A DNA stretch of 64,000 nt from Jeongeupia wiesaeckerbachi. GTDB taxonomy: Bacteria > Pseudomonadota > Gammaproteobacteria > Burkholderiales > Chitinibacteraceae. The stretch spans positions 3,100,001 to 3,164,000 of the forward strand of contig NZ_CP136946.1 of the NCBI RefSeq assembly GCF_050916355.1, read 5' to 3'. Position 1 is the first letter of the stretch, and every line of letters starts with the position of its first letter. A program made the translations under genes and the position numbers. The notes under the pieces are model-generated. The model searched no databases. It saw only the letters and a program-made list of their open reading frames with translations, and had not been told where the DNA came from. This document shows positions 19,501 through 27,989 of this stretch, in pieces.

Positions 19501-22269
19501 CAGATCGTCGATCTGCTCGTCGTGATCGTAGGCGTAGAAGCCGCCGACCAAACGCTTGCGCGTTGATTGATAGCTGTGGCGGATAGCGTTGACGACGACC
19601 TTTCGGCCGGCCACAGGCTTGCCGTTGGTGTCGAGCACCACCGCCTTGAGGCTGGCTTCGCGACCGACCGACACCCAGTCGTCGACGGTCAAGCCGAGCT
19701 GTACCGCGGCAGGCCACAGCGGCACGGTGCGCGACAAGGTCTGCACCTCGCCGTTCGGGTCGGCATAGGTTGCTTCGGTCACCATGTCGTAGGGACGGTC
19801 GATCGCCGGCAAGCCTTTGGCTGCCAGCTTGGCACTACCGTTGGCGTCCAGCTTGATCGACGCCTTGTCGAGCACCACCTTGCCATCAAGCGACGCCTGC
19901 GCCTCGTTGCGTTTGGGCTCGGGCGGCGTAAACGAATAGCCGTCGTACCCCTGCGGCCGGGCATAGCGCTCACGCAACATCGCCGACACCTGCACCGGCA
20001 AGCCCTTGGCGGCGCCCCCGTTGACATAGGCCAGCGACACGTCGATCGGCACGTCCTTGGGTGCGATACCGGCCTTGGCCGGAACGACAAGCGCCCCGGT
20101 CATCACCGGCAGGCGGAATTCCTCGACCCGGAACGTACCTGAGTAAAACGTCAGGCCATTGCCGCCACCCGAAGACCCGTCGGCGTCGCCACCATGCGAC
20201 TTGCCGGCTGCCTTTTCGAGCACGATCGAATAATCGCCGAGCTTGGCATCCTTGGGTAATGCAAAACGCGATTCGGCATAGCGCCCCTGTCGCCACGTCA
20301 ACGGCTGCCGATATTCCTGACCGCTGCCTTCGTGAACGATGCGCAGCTGATCCGGCAACTGGCCCGGCTTCGGCAGTGCAAAGCCCTTGCTCGTTTCGAC
20401 ACGCAGATAGTGCTTCATCGACACCGTTTCACCGGCGCGAAACAGCATCCGGTCGAGCACAGAATGCGCCAGTACCGACGGACGATCGGCGGTATTGGTC
20501 GGAAAAGGGAAGCGCCACGACTCGATGCCGCGATCCCAGCCCGAGCGCACGAAGGACACGTCGGTCACGCCCTTGTCGGTCTTGCGCGCGCTAACGAAAT
20601 AACCATCGAGCGCCGTACCGCTGCACGAAGGCGCCGCACCCAGCGCCTGCGGAATCGTTGCAACACCGTTGGCACCGGTCTTGCCATGCCAGCGCGCCGC
20701 CCCCTTGCAGTCGTAGACGCTGACATCGGCCTGTGACACCGGCTGACCCCGGTCCAGCGTCGTTACCCACACGGCGGCATTGTCGCGCCCCTGCTTGAAA
20801 TGCACCGCCAGATTGGTCACCAGCACCGCGCTGCGCACATACATCGGTTTGTTGGTGCCAAGCAAGGCCTTGCCGAGCAGACGCGATTCAATTTCGACGA
20901 CGTGCAAGCCTGGCGTCTTGAGCGGAATGCCGACGACCTCGAACGGCCACTTGCCCTTGGCGTCGGGCTTGCCCGGCAAGTTCAGTGCGGTCACACCTGA
21001 CTGCCCCTTCAGCAGGCTTAACCGCCGCGTTTCGACCTGCTCGGTCTTGCCGCCCCGGGTGATCGGCACAAAGCTTTCGTGGTAGTCGAGCACCTTGGCC
21101 AGCCATTGCATCATGCCCTTGTCGTCGTTCACGGCCAGCGTTTCGGCCCCGAGACGGACCTCGCCCACCTTGAGATCGGCCTCGACATTGCGCAGCGTCA
21201 CCGGCAGCGCGGCATCGTCACCCAGCTCGATGATGCCGAACGGTGCGGCGGCAAATTTCGCCAGCGGCGGCGCGTCGGTGGTCTTGAACGCCAACGGAAA
21301 CGCCGACGCATTGACCAGCTTGCGCCCGGTTTCATCGGCAAAATCACCGGGAAGCTTGATCGTGAACGCACCGAGCGCGGCAAACGGCGGCTTGAACCGC
21401 ACCGAATCCACCGTTCCGTTGCGGGCCTCGCGATCCGGTTCGGGCGCGCGCTCGCCTTCGGGCGTCACCAGCCGGATCTTGTCGGCGAGTTTTTGCGGCA
21501 CCGGCGCACTGAACGACAAAGTCACCGGTTTGAACGGGATGCACGCGGCCTTGGCGTTTTCGCGCGCGCAACTGAACGATGCGTTGAACTCGGGACGGAC
21601 ATTGAATTCGCGGATCTCGGCCTTGGCGCCGCGCGGCTGGACCAGCACGACCTTCTTGCCTGCCGGCAAGCGCTGCGCGCAGCGCACCGCCTCGATCGCC
21701 GACGCACGTTTTTCTTCGCCAAGATGTTTGACCAGCGTCGCCGTATCGGCCTCGGGCAACCGCGTTACCGGCACACGCTCGGGCAAACCTTCGATCTTGC
21801 AGTAGAGCTGCGGCTGCTTGCCGGCCAGCGCGCCGTTGTAGCGCAGCACGAAGGCTTGATCCTCCTCGACGGCCTCGCCACGATCGGGCCAGCTCTCCGC
21901 AATCGCCAGTGCACCGGTCGAAAACTGGAAATTCTTCTTGCCGTCGACCGCACCACCGTCAACGGCCTTGAGCCCCGGCTTGAGGGCAAACCGGCAAGTC
22001 GTTTCGGCCGGCAGATCGCCGCTGATGTCGATGACCCAGCTCCGGTCATCGATCCAGCGCCCCTTGCCGGGCAAACTGCACGACACCGCGAACGGCGCGG
22101 CGGCCGACACGTCGCCCATGCGCACCATCGGCGCAGAGAAGGTTGCGCGGACTTGCTCGACCTGCCGGACTTCGCCCTGCGGCGAAAACGTGGTGACGGT
22201 TACCGCCGCGTGGGCAGCAAGAATGTGCAGCGCCAGCATCGTGCCGGCGAGAAAGTGACAAGCGCGCAT
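16570..22269 (-). CDS. Bacterial alpha-2-macroglobulin (thioester type)
   Basis: Periplasmic protease trap, 1899 residues from the ATG at 22269. It begins with a signal peptide (FLAGTMLALHILAAHA) but shows no lipobox Cys, unlike the Escherichia coli lipoprotein. A chain of macroglobulin-like domains is followed by the thiol-ester motif CLEQ (Cys1441) in the alpha-helical toroid, then a receptor-binding-like C-terminal domain. The intact CLEQ predicts covalent capture of attacking proteases after bait-region cleavage. It is upstream of and overlapping pbpC. The open frame reaches to 22497, but the added residues do not form a signal peptide. Confidence 0.93.
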   Translation of the reverse strand: MRACHFLAGTMLALHILAAHAAVTVTTFSPQGEVRQVEQVRATFSAPMVRMGDVSAAAPFAVSCSLPGKGRWIDDRSWVIDISGDLPAETTCRFALKPGLKAVDGGAVDGKKNFQFSTGALAIAESWPDRGEAVEEDQAFVLRYNGALAGKQPQLYCKIEGLPERVPVTRLPEADTATLVKHLGEEKRASAIEAVRCAQRLPAGKKVVLVQPRGAKAEIREFNVRPEFNASFSCARENAKAACIPFKPVTLSFSAPVPQKLADKIRLVTPEGERAPEPDREARNGTVDSVRFKPPFAALGAFTIKLPGDFADETGRKLVNASAFPLAFKTTDAPPLAKFAAAPFGIIELGDDAALPVTLRNVEADLKVGEVRLGAETLAVNDDKGMMQWLAKVLDYHESFVPITRGGKTEQVETRRLSLLKGQSGVTALNLPGKPDAKGKWPFEVVGIPLKTPGLHVVEIESRLLGKALLGTNKPMYVRSAVLVTNLAVHFKQGRDNAAVWVTTLDRGQPVSQADVSVYDCKGAARWHGKTGANGVATIPQALGAAPSCSGTALDGYFVSARKTDKGVTDVSFVRSGWDRGIESWRFPFPTNTADRPSVLAHSVLDRMLFRAGETVSMKHYLRVETSKGFALPKPGQLPDQLRIVHEGSGQEYRQPLTWRQGRYAESRFALPKDAKLGDYSIVLEKAAGKSHGGDADGSSGGGNGLTFYSGTFRVEEFRLPVMTGALVVPAKAGIAPKDVPIDVSLAYVNGGAAKGLPVQVSAMLRERYARPQGYDGYSFTPPEPKRNEAQASLDGKVVLDKASIKLDANGSAKLAAKGLPAIDRPYDMVTEATYADPNGEVQTLSRTVPLWPAAVQLGLTVDDWVSVGREASLKAVVLDTNGKPVAGRKVVVNAIRHSYQSTRKRLVGGFYAYDHDEQIDDLGKVCSGSSDARGLVFCSVALKDAGSIELVASVDDGDGHTARAAQSVWVSKQDELWFDVDNNDRIDVLPEKDSYKPGETARFQVRMPFRKATAWVAIEREGVIETRVVELEGKSPMIEVPVSAAWAPNVYVSVLAVRGRVRDVPWYSFFTWGWKAPVSWWDAYWNEGGDYQAPTATVDLAKPAFKYGIAEIRVGEAGHQLGITVTPDKAGYGVRDTAQVTVQVKLPDGKPAPAGTEVAFAAVDEALLELQPNPSWNLLEAMLQRRSYGVETATAQLEVVGKRHYGRKALAPGGGGGSAPTRELFDTLLLWQPKLVLDANGKAKIDVPINDSLTRFRFVAVADVGTGYFGTGSASVAVTQDLQLTSGFAPLVREGDQVRALATLRNGSTRAMNVQISAQAEGLPALPVTKLALPAGESRELVWPMTVPDGLKSLKWTLVASEVGGKAKDGLTFNQQVEPAVPVTVQQATLRRIDADIGIPLSLPAAALPGRGGVSVQLQARLSAELPAVRRWFAEYPYACLEQKASVAIGLADKARWDALMAELPVYLDADGLANYFPPREGDAPSGSDTLTSYLLAVSSEAGWAIPDASREKMLQGLTRFVEGNLKRDAWAPRADFDARRLAALEALSRYGRAEPRQLAVLTIQPNSWPTAMLVDWLSLLERLPALPDRVAKQAEAEQLLRGRLTYQGTRLQFSTEKDDDWWWLMRSADVNAARLLLVTRSLPGWKDDLPRMLNGLIGRQAQGTWRTTTANVWGSLAVAAFAKQFDATPVTGVTKVALGDANRELRWPAATPAPIALPWPAGGKGALSLKHDGAGAPWATVQVSAALPLKAPLGAGFRVKKTVSAIEQKVAGQYSRGDVLRVKLEVDAQSDMTWVVVDDPIPAGAAVLGGGLGRDSAIATRGERREGEAWPAYEERRFAGYRAYYAYVPRGSFSVEYTMRLNSAGQFKLPPTRVEAMYAPDVFGVFPNAVFKVVDAK

Positions 22270-22336
22270 GGGTATACCTGCGAAAGCGATTAACCCACAT
22301 TCTTTCACAAAATTTTCAAACATTCTTGATCGCAGA

Positions 22337-22370
22337 AAGCAAAAAGCCGGCATCAGCCGGCTTTTTGCTT
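22337..22370 (-). terminator. Strong terminator after hldD
   Basis: A 15-bp perfect stem (22337-22351 with 22356-22370) with a 4-base ATCA loop; GCCGGC at the base of the loop and five Ts within the 3' arm make it a rho-independent terminator on either strand. It ends the motA-to-hldD run and separates it from the alpha-2-macroglobulin operon. Confidence 0.9.
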
Positions 22371-22385
22371 GAACGAATCCGCAGA

Positions 22386-23381
22386 TCAGCCCTGCAGCAA
22401 AGACTCGACGTAGCGCGACACGCCTTCCTGCACGGTCAGGAATTCCTCCGTATAGCCAGCCTCGCGCAACAAGGTCAGGTCTGCCTCGGTATGGCACTGG
22501 TACTTGCCCTTGAGCGCATCAGGAAAATCGATGTACTCGAGGATGCCGTCGCCAAGCATCTCGTCCAGCGACAGGATCGATTTGCCCTCGGCCGCACGGC
22601 AAGTGTTGACCACCGTCGACGCGACATCGTTGAACGGCTGCGCCCGACCCGAGCCAAGGTTGTAGATGCCGCACACTTCGTCGTTATCGAGGAACCACAG
22701 ATTGGCCTTGACGATGTCCTCGACCGAGACGAAATCACGCATATGCCCACCGGGCACGTAACCACCGTATTCGCCGAACAGCTTGACCTTGCCCGATTCG
22801 CGATACTGGTTGAAATTGTGGAACGCCACCGACGCCATCCGTCCCTTGTGCCATTCTCGCGCGCCATAGACGTTGAAGTAGCGGAAGCCGACTGCCTGCG
22901 CACTCAACTCTTCCCAGCGACGACGCAGCACCTGATCGAACAGCAGCTTCGAATAACCGTAAACGTTCAACGGACCTTCGCACTCCGGGTCTTCACGGAA
23001 GCCCTGGTCGCCATTGCCGTAGGTCGCGGCGCTCGACGCGTAGATGAACTGCGCCTCTTCGGACTGACACCACTCGAACAGGCCCAGCGTGTACTGATAG
23101 TTGTTTTCCATCATGTACTTGCCGTTGTGCTCCATCGTGTCGGAGCACGCGCCCTGGTGCAGGATCGCGGTGACTTCACCGTCGTAGCGGCCGCTGGCCA
23201 GCTCGGCGATGAAGTCGTTCTTGTCGACGAAGTGGCTGATCTGGCAATCGGCCAGATTGCGGAACTTGTCACCACGCGTGAGGTTGTCGACGGCGATGAT
23301 GTCGGTCTCGCCACGGGCGTTCAGGCCCTTGACGATGTTCGAGCCGATAAAGCCGGCTGCGCCGGTCACCACGATTGCCAT
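22386..23381 (-). CDS. hldD: ADP-L-glycero-D-manno-heptose 6-epimerase
   Basis: Short-chain dehydrogenase-fold epimerase that makes ADP-L-glycero-beta-D-manno-heptose for the LPS inner core. It has 331 residues. The NADP-binding GAAGFIGSNIVKGL motif is at the N-terminus, the Tyr-x-x-x-Lys pair is YGYSK, and the FRYFNVYGARE and GSGRAQPFNDVA segments are characteristic of HldD. It starts one base after the GH9 stop codon, so the two are probably translated together. Confidence 0.95.
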   Translation of the reverse strand: MAIVVTGAAGFIGSNIVKGLNARGETDIIAVDNLTRGDKFRNLADCQISHFVDKNDFIAELASGRYDGEVTAILHQGACSDTMEHNGKYMMENNYQYTLGLFEWCQSEEAQFIYASSAATYGNGDQGFREDPECEGPLNVYGYSKLLFDQVLRRRWEELSAQAVGFRYFNVYGAREWHKGRMASVAFHNFNQYRESGKVKLFGEYGGYVPGGHMRDFVSVEDIVKANLWFLDNDEVCGIYNLGSGRAQPFNDVASTVVNTCRAAEGKSILSLDEMLGDGILEYIDFPDALKGKYQCHTEADLTLLREAGYTEEFLTVQEGVSRYVESLLQG

Positions 23382-23382
23382 A

Positions 23383-25074
23383 TCAGTTTTCCTTTTTCAG
23401 TCGGGTGCACAGCGCGAGGAACAGCCACGCGCCGTGCGGCATCCATTGTTCGGTCCAGCGCCAGCTGTTCGCCATGGTGGCGACCTCCGACTTGCGGAAG
23501 TCGATATCCTGATCGTCGTCGAAGCCGCCGGTAATGCCGTTGCACACGCCACCGGGCGCATTGTAAAACCCCGGCTCGTAACGCGGGTTGTTGCGACCCC
23601 AGCCTTGCAGCATGCAGGCGTCGTACGGATTGGCTCCGAGCACCCAGTCGAGCGCATTCTGGCCATGGGCGGCGATGCGCCCGGCCAGCTCGCCTTCGCC
23701 AGCAAACAGCGCGGCAGCCCGACCGGCCGACGCGGCAATCGAGCCGAGCCGGGCATTTTCGCCCTGCCACCAGTAGCCGGTACCGTTGTCGTGCGGAATG
23801 AAGAACTGCACCTTGGCGTCCTGACCCGGCAGTTTGACGTACTGGCGCGGGTAGCCGAACGGGTTGGCGACCTCGCTGCTGATACGCAGCTCGTATTCAT
23901 ACGCCAGCCGCAGCGTTTCGCGAATCCGGCCGGCCAGCGGGCTAGCCGGCACCACTTCCAGAAAACGCATCAGTGCAATCAGCGGCAGGCCCGATTCGGC
24001 CGCATGGAAATAGCTGCGTTCTCCAGCCGCGTCGGCGGCAAACCAGCCTTCAGCCTGCTGGCGTTCGATCAGGTTCAATACGCGCCGGGTAGCGGCATCG
24101 GCATATGCGCCATCGCCGGTCACCGCCAGCAACTCGGTTGCCGCGAGCAAGGCGCAGTAGTCGTCGATGATGTTTTCGACGCCATCTTCGAGATAAGCGA
24201 CGTTGTGGACTTCAAGGTGGGCGAAACCGGTTTGCGCGGCTTTCAGGTAATCGGCGCGCGCAAAGCCGTCGCCGTCGCGCCCCAGCGTCGACGCCCGTGC
24301 CAGCGCGGCAATCGCGCTGCCGGCGCCATGACGGTAGGCGGACTGATAGGTGTCGTACTTGTCGCCCTTCTGCGTCTTGTATTCGCAGATGTCGCGGCGG
24401 TTTTCGTCCTTGCTCCACTGGTCGAACACCGTCATGTAGAAATAGCCGGCCGGGTCCTGCATCCGCACGAGGAAATCGGCACCATGCAGCGCCTCGTCGA
24501 CGATGCGCTCGTTGAACCACTTCGATTGCTCGGGCAGTTGGGCCAGCCCGTCGATCAAATTCCACACCACCTGAGGCGTCTGTTGCGGATTCATGAACTG
24601 CGCGAACGACAAGTGACTCAGGTATTTGGAGCAATCGCCCGAGGCATCGAACCAGCCGCCATGGACATCGCGGTGCTCGTCCGAACCCCACTTCGGGCGC
24701 GAGCGATCGGCCTGATCGTACAGGCCGGTGCAACGCTGGCCCTTGATGTAGTGGACGATGTCCGACAGCAGAAGCTCGCCAAACAGGCCTTCGCCAACCG
24801 TGAACGTATGTGAAACCAGTGCCGGAACCACACCATCGATGACGACGAAATACTCGCCCGGCTCGATCAGCGCGCTGAAATCGGCCGACCAGAAGTGCCA
24901 GTTTTTCCAGCGCGCCACGCCACCTTCGGCACGCAGGTCGCCGCGGTGCACGCATTCACGCGTCTCGGCACTGTAAATGCCGAAGGTCGTCAGCGCGGCG
25001 TCAAACGGCGCCTCGATCAGCGCCTGCTTGCGGGTACCCGGCTCGAAGCCAAGGTGATTGAACAGGATTTTCAC
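23383..25074 (-). CDS. Cytoplasmic GH9-family glycosidase (glucosaminidase/chitobiose type)
   Basis: A 563-residue enzyme with an N-terminal Ig-like domain (about 1-90) and a GH9 (alpha/alpha)6 barrel. The catalytic base motif is GGWFDASGD with Asp143 and Asp147; the candidate acid Glu is near residue 542 (WTEQW). No signal peptide is present, so it acts in the cytosol. The DASGD form and the ROK kinase immediately upstream match the Vibrio chitin-catabolic arrangement of GH9 exo-glucosaminidase beside glucosamine kinase; this analogy is inference, and a cellodextrinase is the alternative. The start is a GTG at 25074, 30 bases after the kinase gene. Confidence 0.82.
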   Translation of the reverse strand: MKILFNHLGFEPGTRKQALIEAPFDAALTTFGIYSAETRECVHRGDLRAEGGVARWKNWHFWSADFSALIEPGEYFVVIDGVVPALVSHTFTVGEGLFGELLLSDIVHYIKGQRCTGLYDQADRSRPKWGSDEHRDVHGGWFDASGDCSKYLSHLSFAQFMNPQQTPQVVWNLIDGLAQLPEQSKWFNERIVDEALHGADFLVRMQDPAGYFYMTVFDQWSKDENRRDICEYKTQKGDKYDTYQSAYRHGAGSAIAALARASTLGRDGDGFARADYLKAAQTGFAHLEVHNVAYLEDGVENIIDDYCALLAATELLAVTGDGAYADAATRRVLNLIERQQAEGWFAADAAGERSYFHAAESGLPLIALMRFLEVVPASPLAGRIRETLRLAYEYELRISSEVANPFGYPRQYVKLPGQDAKVQFFIPHDNGTGYWWQGENARLGSIAASAGRAAALFAGEGELAGRIAAHGQNALDWVLGANPYDACMLQGWGRNNPRYEPGFYNAPGGVCNGITGGFDDDQDIDFRKSEVATMANSWRWTEQWMPHGAWLFLALCTRLKKEN

Positions 25075-25104
25075 GGTCGTCTCGTCCTTATCGGTATGCG
25101 TTGT

Positions 25105-25992
25105 TTAGAACTGCCGTTTGCTGAGAAACCAGTTGCGCGCCGCGCCGATCATGCCGGCATGATTGCCCGCGCTGGCGAGCACGACTTCACTCATGTCGCG
25201 GAACCCCGGCTCGATTCGCATGCTGATTGCAGCGTGCAGCTCGTGCAGGAAGCGTTCGCCGCGGCCGCTGATGCCGCCGCCGATCACGACGCGCCGTGGA
25301 TTCAGTACGTAGATCAGATTGACGATGCCGGTCGCGAGCAGATCAAGCCATTCGTCGACGACCTTGCGCATCTGCTCGTCGCCGGCGTCGCTGGCCGCGA
25401 ACACCGCGCGGCCATCCCAGTCGCTGCGGCCGCTGACGCGGATTGCTTCGGTTACCAGTCCGCGCATCGATGCGTGATTTTCCCAGCAGCGATCGGCAAT
25501 GCGCATATAGCCCCACTCGCCGGCGGCCGAACGCGCGCCATGGTAAAGCTTGCCATCAATGACAATGCCGCCGCCAATGCCGGTCCCGATCGCCAGCGCG
25601 ATGTAGTGCTGTACACCCTTGGCGGAACCTTGCCAGCCTTCGGCCAGCGCGACGCAGTTGACGTCGTTCTCGATCGTCACCGGCAGATCGAACGCCTCTT
25701 CCAGCGCCAGCTTCGGCGACATGCCGACGTAGTCGGGCACCGCCTCGGCCGCGCCGAGGATGCGACCGCTATCGGCGTCGACCAGGCCCAGCGTACTGAT
25801 CGCAATCCCGCACACCCCGTTTTGCGCGATCATCGGCCGCGCCAGTGCGACGAGCCGATCCAGCAGCGCGGCAGCACCCTCCTGCGCCTGTGTCGGCACC
25901 GAATGCGCCAGCAGCACTTCGCCACTGTCGCTGACAATGCCGTATTTGATCTGCGTGCCGCCGATATCGAAACTCAGTAGATTTTGGCTCAT
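25105..25992 (-). CDS. ROK family sugar kinase
   Basis: Sugar kinase of 295 residues from the ATG at 25992, which overlaps the ung stop (ATGA). The phosphate loop DIGGTQIK is at about residues 9-16, the catalytic Asp is in ENDVN, and the second glycine-rich loop is AIGTGIGGGIV. The zinc-binding CxCGxxGCxE motif of most ROK kinases is missing: the region reads GEWGYMRIADRCWENHAS. This zinc-less form is seen in beta-glucoside kinase-like ROK proteins. Together with GH9 downstream, a glucosamine, GlcNAc or beta-glucoside substrate is likely, but unproven. Confidence 0.85.
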   Translation of the reverse strand: MSQNLLSFDIGGTQIKYGIVSDSGEVLLAHSVPTQAQEGAAALLDRLVALARPMIAQNGVCGIAISTLGLVDADSGRILGAAEAVPDYVGMSPKLALEEAFDLPVTIENDVNCVALAEGWQGSAKGVQHYIALAIGTGIGGGIVIDGKLYHGARSAAGEWGYMRIADRCWENHASMRGLVTEAIRVSGRSDWDGRAVFAASDAGDEQMRKVVDEWLDLLATGIVNLIYVLNPRRVVIGGGISGRGERFLHELHAAISMRIEPGFRDMSEVVLASAGNHAGMIGAARNWFLSKRQF

Positions 25993-26678
25993 TCGACCTG
26001 CGCCCAATCGATCAGCGCTTTTCCGTGTTGTTCGAGATAGGCGTTGGCTTTCGAGAAGTGGCCATTACCCAGAAAACCGCGATACGCCGACAGCGGTGAC
26101 GGATGCGCAGACGTCAGAACACAATGGCGCCGCACATCGACATGCGCGGCCTTCTTCTGCGCATACGCCCCCCAGAGCATGAACACGAGTCCCTCGTGCC
26201 GCTGCGCCAGTTCGGCGATGACCGCGTCGGTCAATGCTTCCCAGCCGCGCTTGGCGTGCGAGCCCGCCCTGTCGGCCTCGACGGTCAGCACACTGTTCAA
26301 CAACAGCACGCCCTGTCTGGACCAGCCGGCCAGATTGCCGTGCTGCGCAGGCGTCACACCCAGATCGCGGGCGATTTCTTGCCAGATATTGCGCAGACTC
26401 GGTGGCGTTTTGACGCCGTGCGGCACCGAAAAACTCAAGCCATGCGCCTCGCCGGCGCCATGGTAGGGATCTTGCCCGAGAATCACGACCCGAACGTCGT
26501 CGGGCGCCAAGTCGGCAAGCGCGGCAAACCAGTGCTCACGCGGCGGGTAGACCGTTTTTCCGGCGAGCAGCTCGGCATCGAGAAAACCGGACAGCTGGGC
26601 AAACCGCGCACTCTCCGCCACCGGCGCCAATGCTGGCTGCCATGCCGCGGGAATCTGCTTGGCGAGGGCCACACTCAT
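25989..26678 (-). CDS. ung: Uracil-DNA glycosylase
   Basis: Family 1 UDG, 229 residues, removes uracil from DNA. The water-activating loop GQDPYHG has Asp70, LLLNSVLTVE follows, and the DNA-intercalating loop HPSPLSAYRGF is present. The start and stop both overlap neighbours by 4 bases (PilZ-like gene upstream, ROK kinase downstream), an unusual context for a repair enzyme. Confidence 0.96.
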   Translation of the reverse strand: MSVALAKQIPAAWQPALAPVAESARFAQLSGFLDAELLAGKTVYPPREHWFAALADLAPDDVRVVILGQDPYHGAGEAHGLSFSVPHGVKTPPSLRNIWQEIARDLGVTPAQHGNLAGWSRQGVLLLNSVLTVEADRAGSHAKRGWEALTDAVIAELAQRHEGLVFMLWGAYAQKKAAHVDVRRHCVLTSAHPSPLSAYRGFLGNGHFSKANAYLEQHGKALIDWAQVE

Positions 26679-27166
26679 GATTTTGCCTCGCGCTCATGAC
26701 GGATCTGTTCGCGATGGCGGCGAAAAACATAACGCTCGAACGCATCACGCGCGGCACCCTGGCCCAGCAGCCAGCGCGCCGTGACGGCGGTTTCGGTCCC
26801 GACGGTTTCGACGGCAACAACCTCGACCGGCAAGGACAGCAAATGCGGCAAGGCTTCGTCCGGCACCATCGCCAGGCACCCTTGTGCACCGACGACCACG
26901 CCATCGGCGGGCCAGCGTACGAATTCGAGCCCGATCGTCACCGCGACCGGGACGGGCAGCACCGGGTTCATCAGCCGAGCCAGCCAAACCAACTGCAAAT
27001 CGAGTTTCGCCTGCTCGCCGGTCACCGGCTCAGCGCGCTCGACCGTATCGAAGTCCGCGAGCACATCGAGATAGCGCGCCACCTCAAACGGCTGCCAGCG
27101 CGCCTCTGGCTGCCAGACCAGCGGCAAAACGGCATCGAAATGGACGCCTTCGGGAAATGCGTTCAT
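26675..27166 (-). CDS. PilZ-like protein of unknown function, 163 aa
   Basis: The start was taken at the ATG at 27166 (MNAFPEGV); the open frame extends to 27217. The C-terminus (ARWLLGQGAARDAFERYVFRRHREQIR) and the middle (VTIGLEFVRWPADGVVVGAQGCLAM) resemble PilZ-domain proteins found near motility genes in betaproteobacteria, but the c-di-GMP-binding RxxxR and D/NxSxxG motifs are not visible, so ligand binding is doubtful. It is downstream of the SpoU gene (28-base gap) and overlaps ung. Confidence 0.5.
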   Translation of the reverse strand: MNAFPEGVHFDAVLPLVWQPEARWQPFEVARYLDVLADFDTVERAEPVTGEQAKLDLQLVWLARLMNPVLPVPVAVTIGLEFVRWPADGVVVGAQGCLAMVPDEALPHLLSLPVEVVAVETVGTETAVTARWLLGQGAARDAFERYVFRRHREQIRHEREAKS

Positions 27167-27194
27167 GGGCTCGGGACAAATCTGAAAACAGCGA

Positions 27195-27989
27195 TTATAC
27201 CCGCGACACGCCGCCAAGCTGCCGGACGCGCTCGTACAGACAGATGGCAGCCGCAGCGCCGACGTTCAATGATTCGATCCCGGCCGCCATCGGAATGCGC
27301 AAGCGCCTACTCGCGCGGGCGGCAAGTTCGGGCGACACGCCCTGCCCCTCGGCGCCCAGCACCAGCGCGAGATCACCGCTCAGATCGGCCTGATACAGAT
27401 CAACCGCGCCATCGAGCAAGGTGGCCGCCAGCGGCCCGGAAAAATCATCGAGCAGCTCACCCAGGGCCGCCCGCTCAATCAGCGGCAGCACGAAGTGCGC
27501 GCCCATCGCCGCACGCAATACCCGCGGCGACCAGACGTCCGCGCACCCCGGGGACAGCCAGACCTGATCCACGCCCGCGGCGGCGGCGGTGCGCAACAAG
27601 GTGCCGACGTTACCCGGATCCTGCACGCCATCAAGCAACAGCACGAAGCCATCGCGTCGCGGCACCGGCACCGCCGGCATCGCCGTCTGTGCCAGCACGC
27701 CGGTCTGACTCGGCAACTCGGTTAGCGTCGCGAAAAGCACATCGGCCATCGGATGCACCGGCACGCCCGCACGTGCCAGCAATCCGGCCACCTCCGGTCG
27801 CGCCATGCCCGCATCCGTGACAATCAAGCGCTGCAGTGGCCAGGCCGAAGACAGCGCGGCATCGATCAAATGCGGGCCATCGAGCAGCGTCATGCCGAGC
27901 TTGAGGCGATCGCGGCGCTGCGTGGCCAGCTTGTGCAGCTGTTTGTACAGTGGATTCTGGGGGGACAGGATTGGATCTTGCAGCATCAT
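27195..27989 (-). CDS. TrmH/SpoU family RNA 2'-O-methyltransferase
   Basis: SPOUT-fold methyltransferase of 264 residues. An N-terminal substrate-binding region (LLDGPHLIDAAL) is followed by the three SpoU motifs: DPGNVGTLLRTAAAAG, LVLGAEGQGVSPEL and IPMAAGIESLNVGAAAAI. These indicate rRNA or tRNA ribose methylation; the exact target cannot be read from sequence. The ATG at 27989 overlaps the HDOD gene stop (ATGA). Confidence 0.9.
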   Translation of the reverse strand: MMLQDPILSPQNPLYKQLHKLATQRRDRLKLGMTLLDGPHLIDAALSSAWPLQRLIVTDAGMARPEVAGLLARAGVPVHPMADVLFATLTELPSQTGVLAQTAMPAVPVPRRDGFVLLLDGVQDPGNVGTLLRTAAAAGVDQVWLSPGCADVWSPRVLRAAMGAHFVLPLIERAALGELLDDFSGPLAATLLDGAVDLYQADLSGDLALVLGAEGQGVSPELAARASRRLRIPMAAGIESLNVGAAAAICLYERVRQLGGVSRV

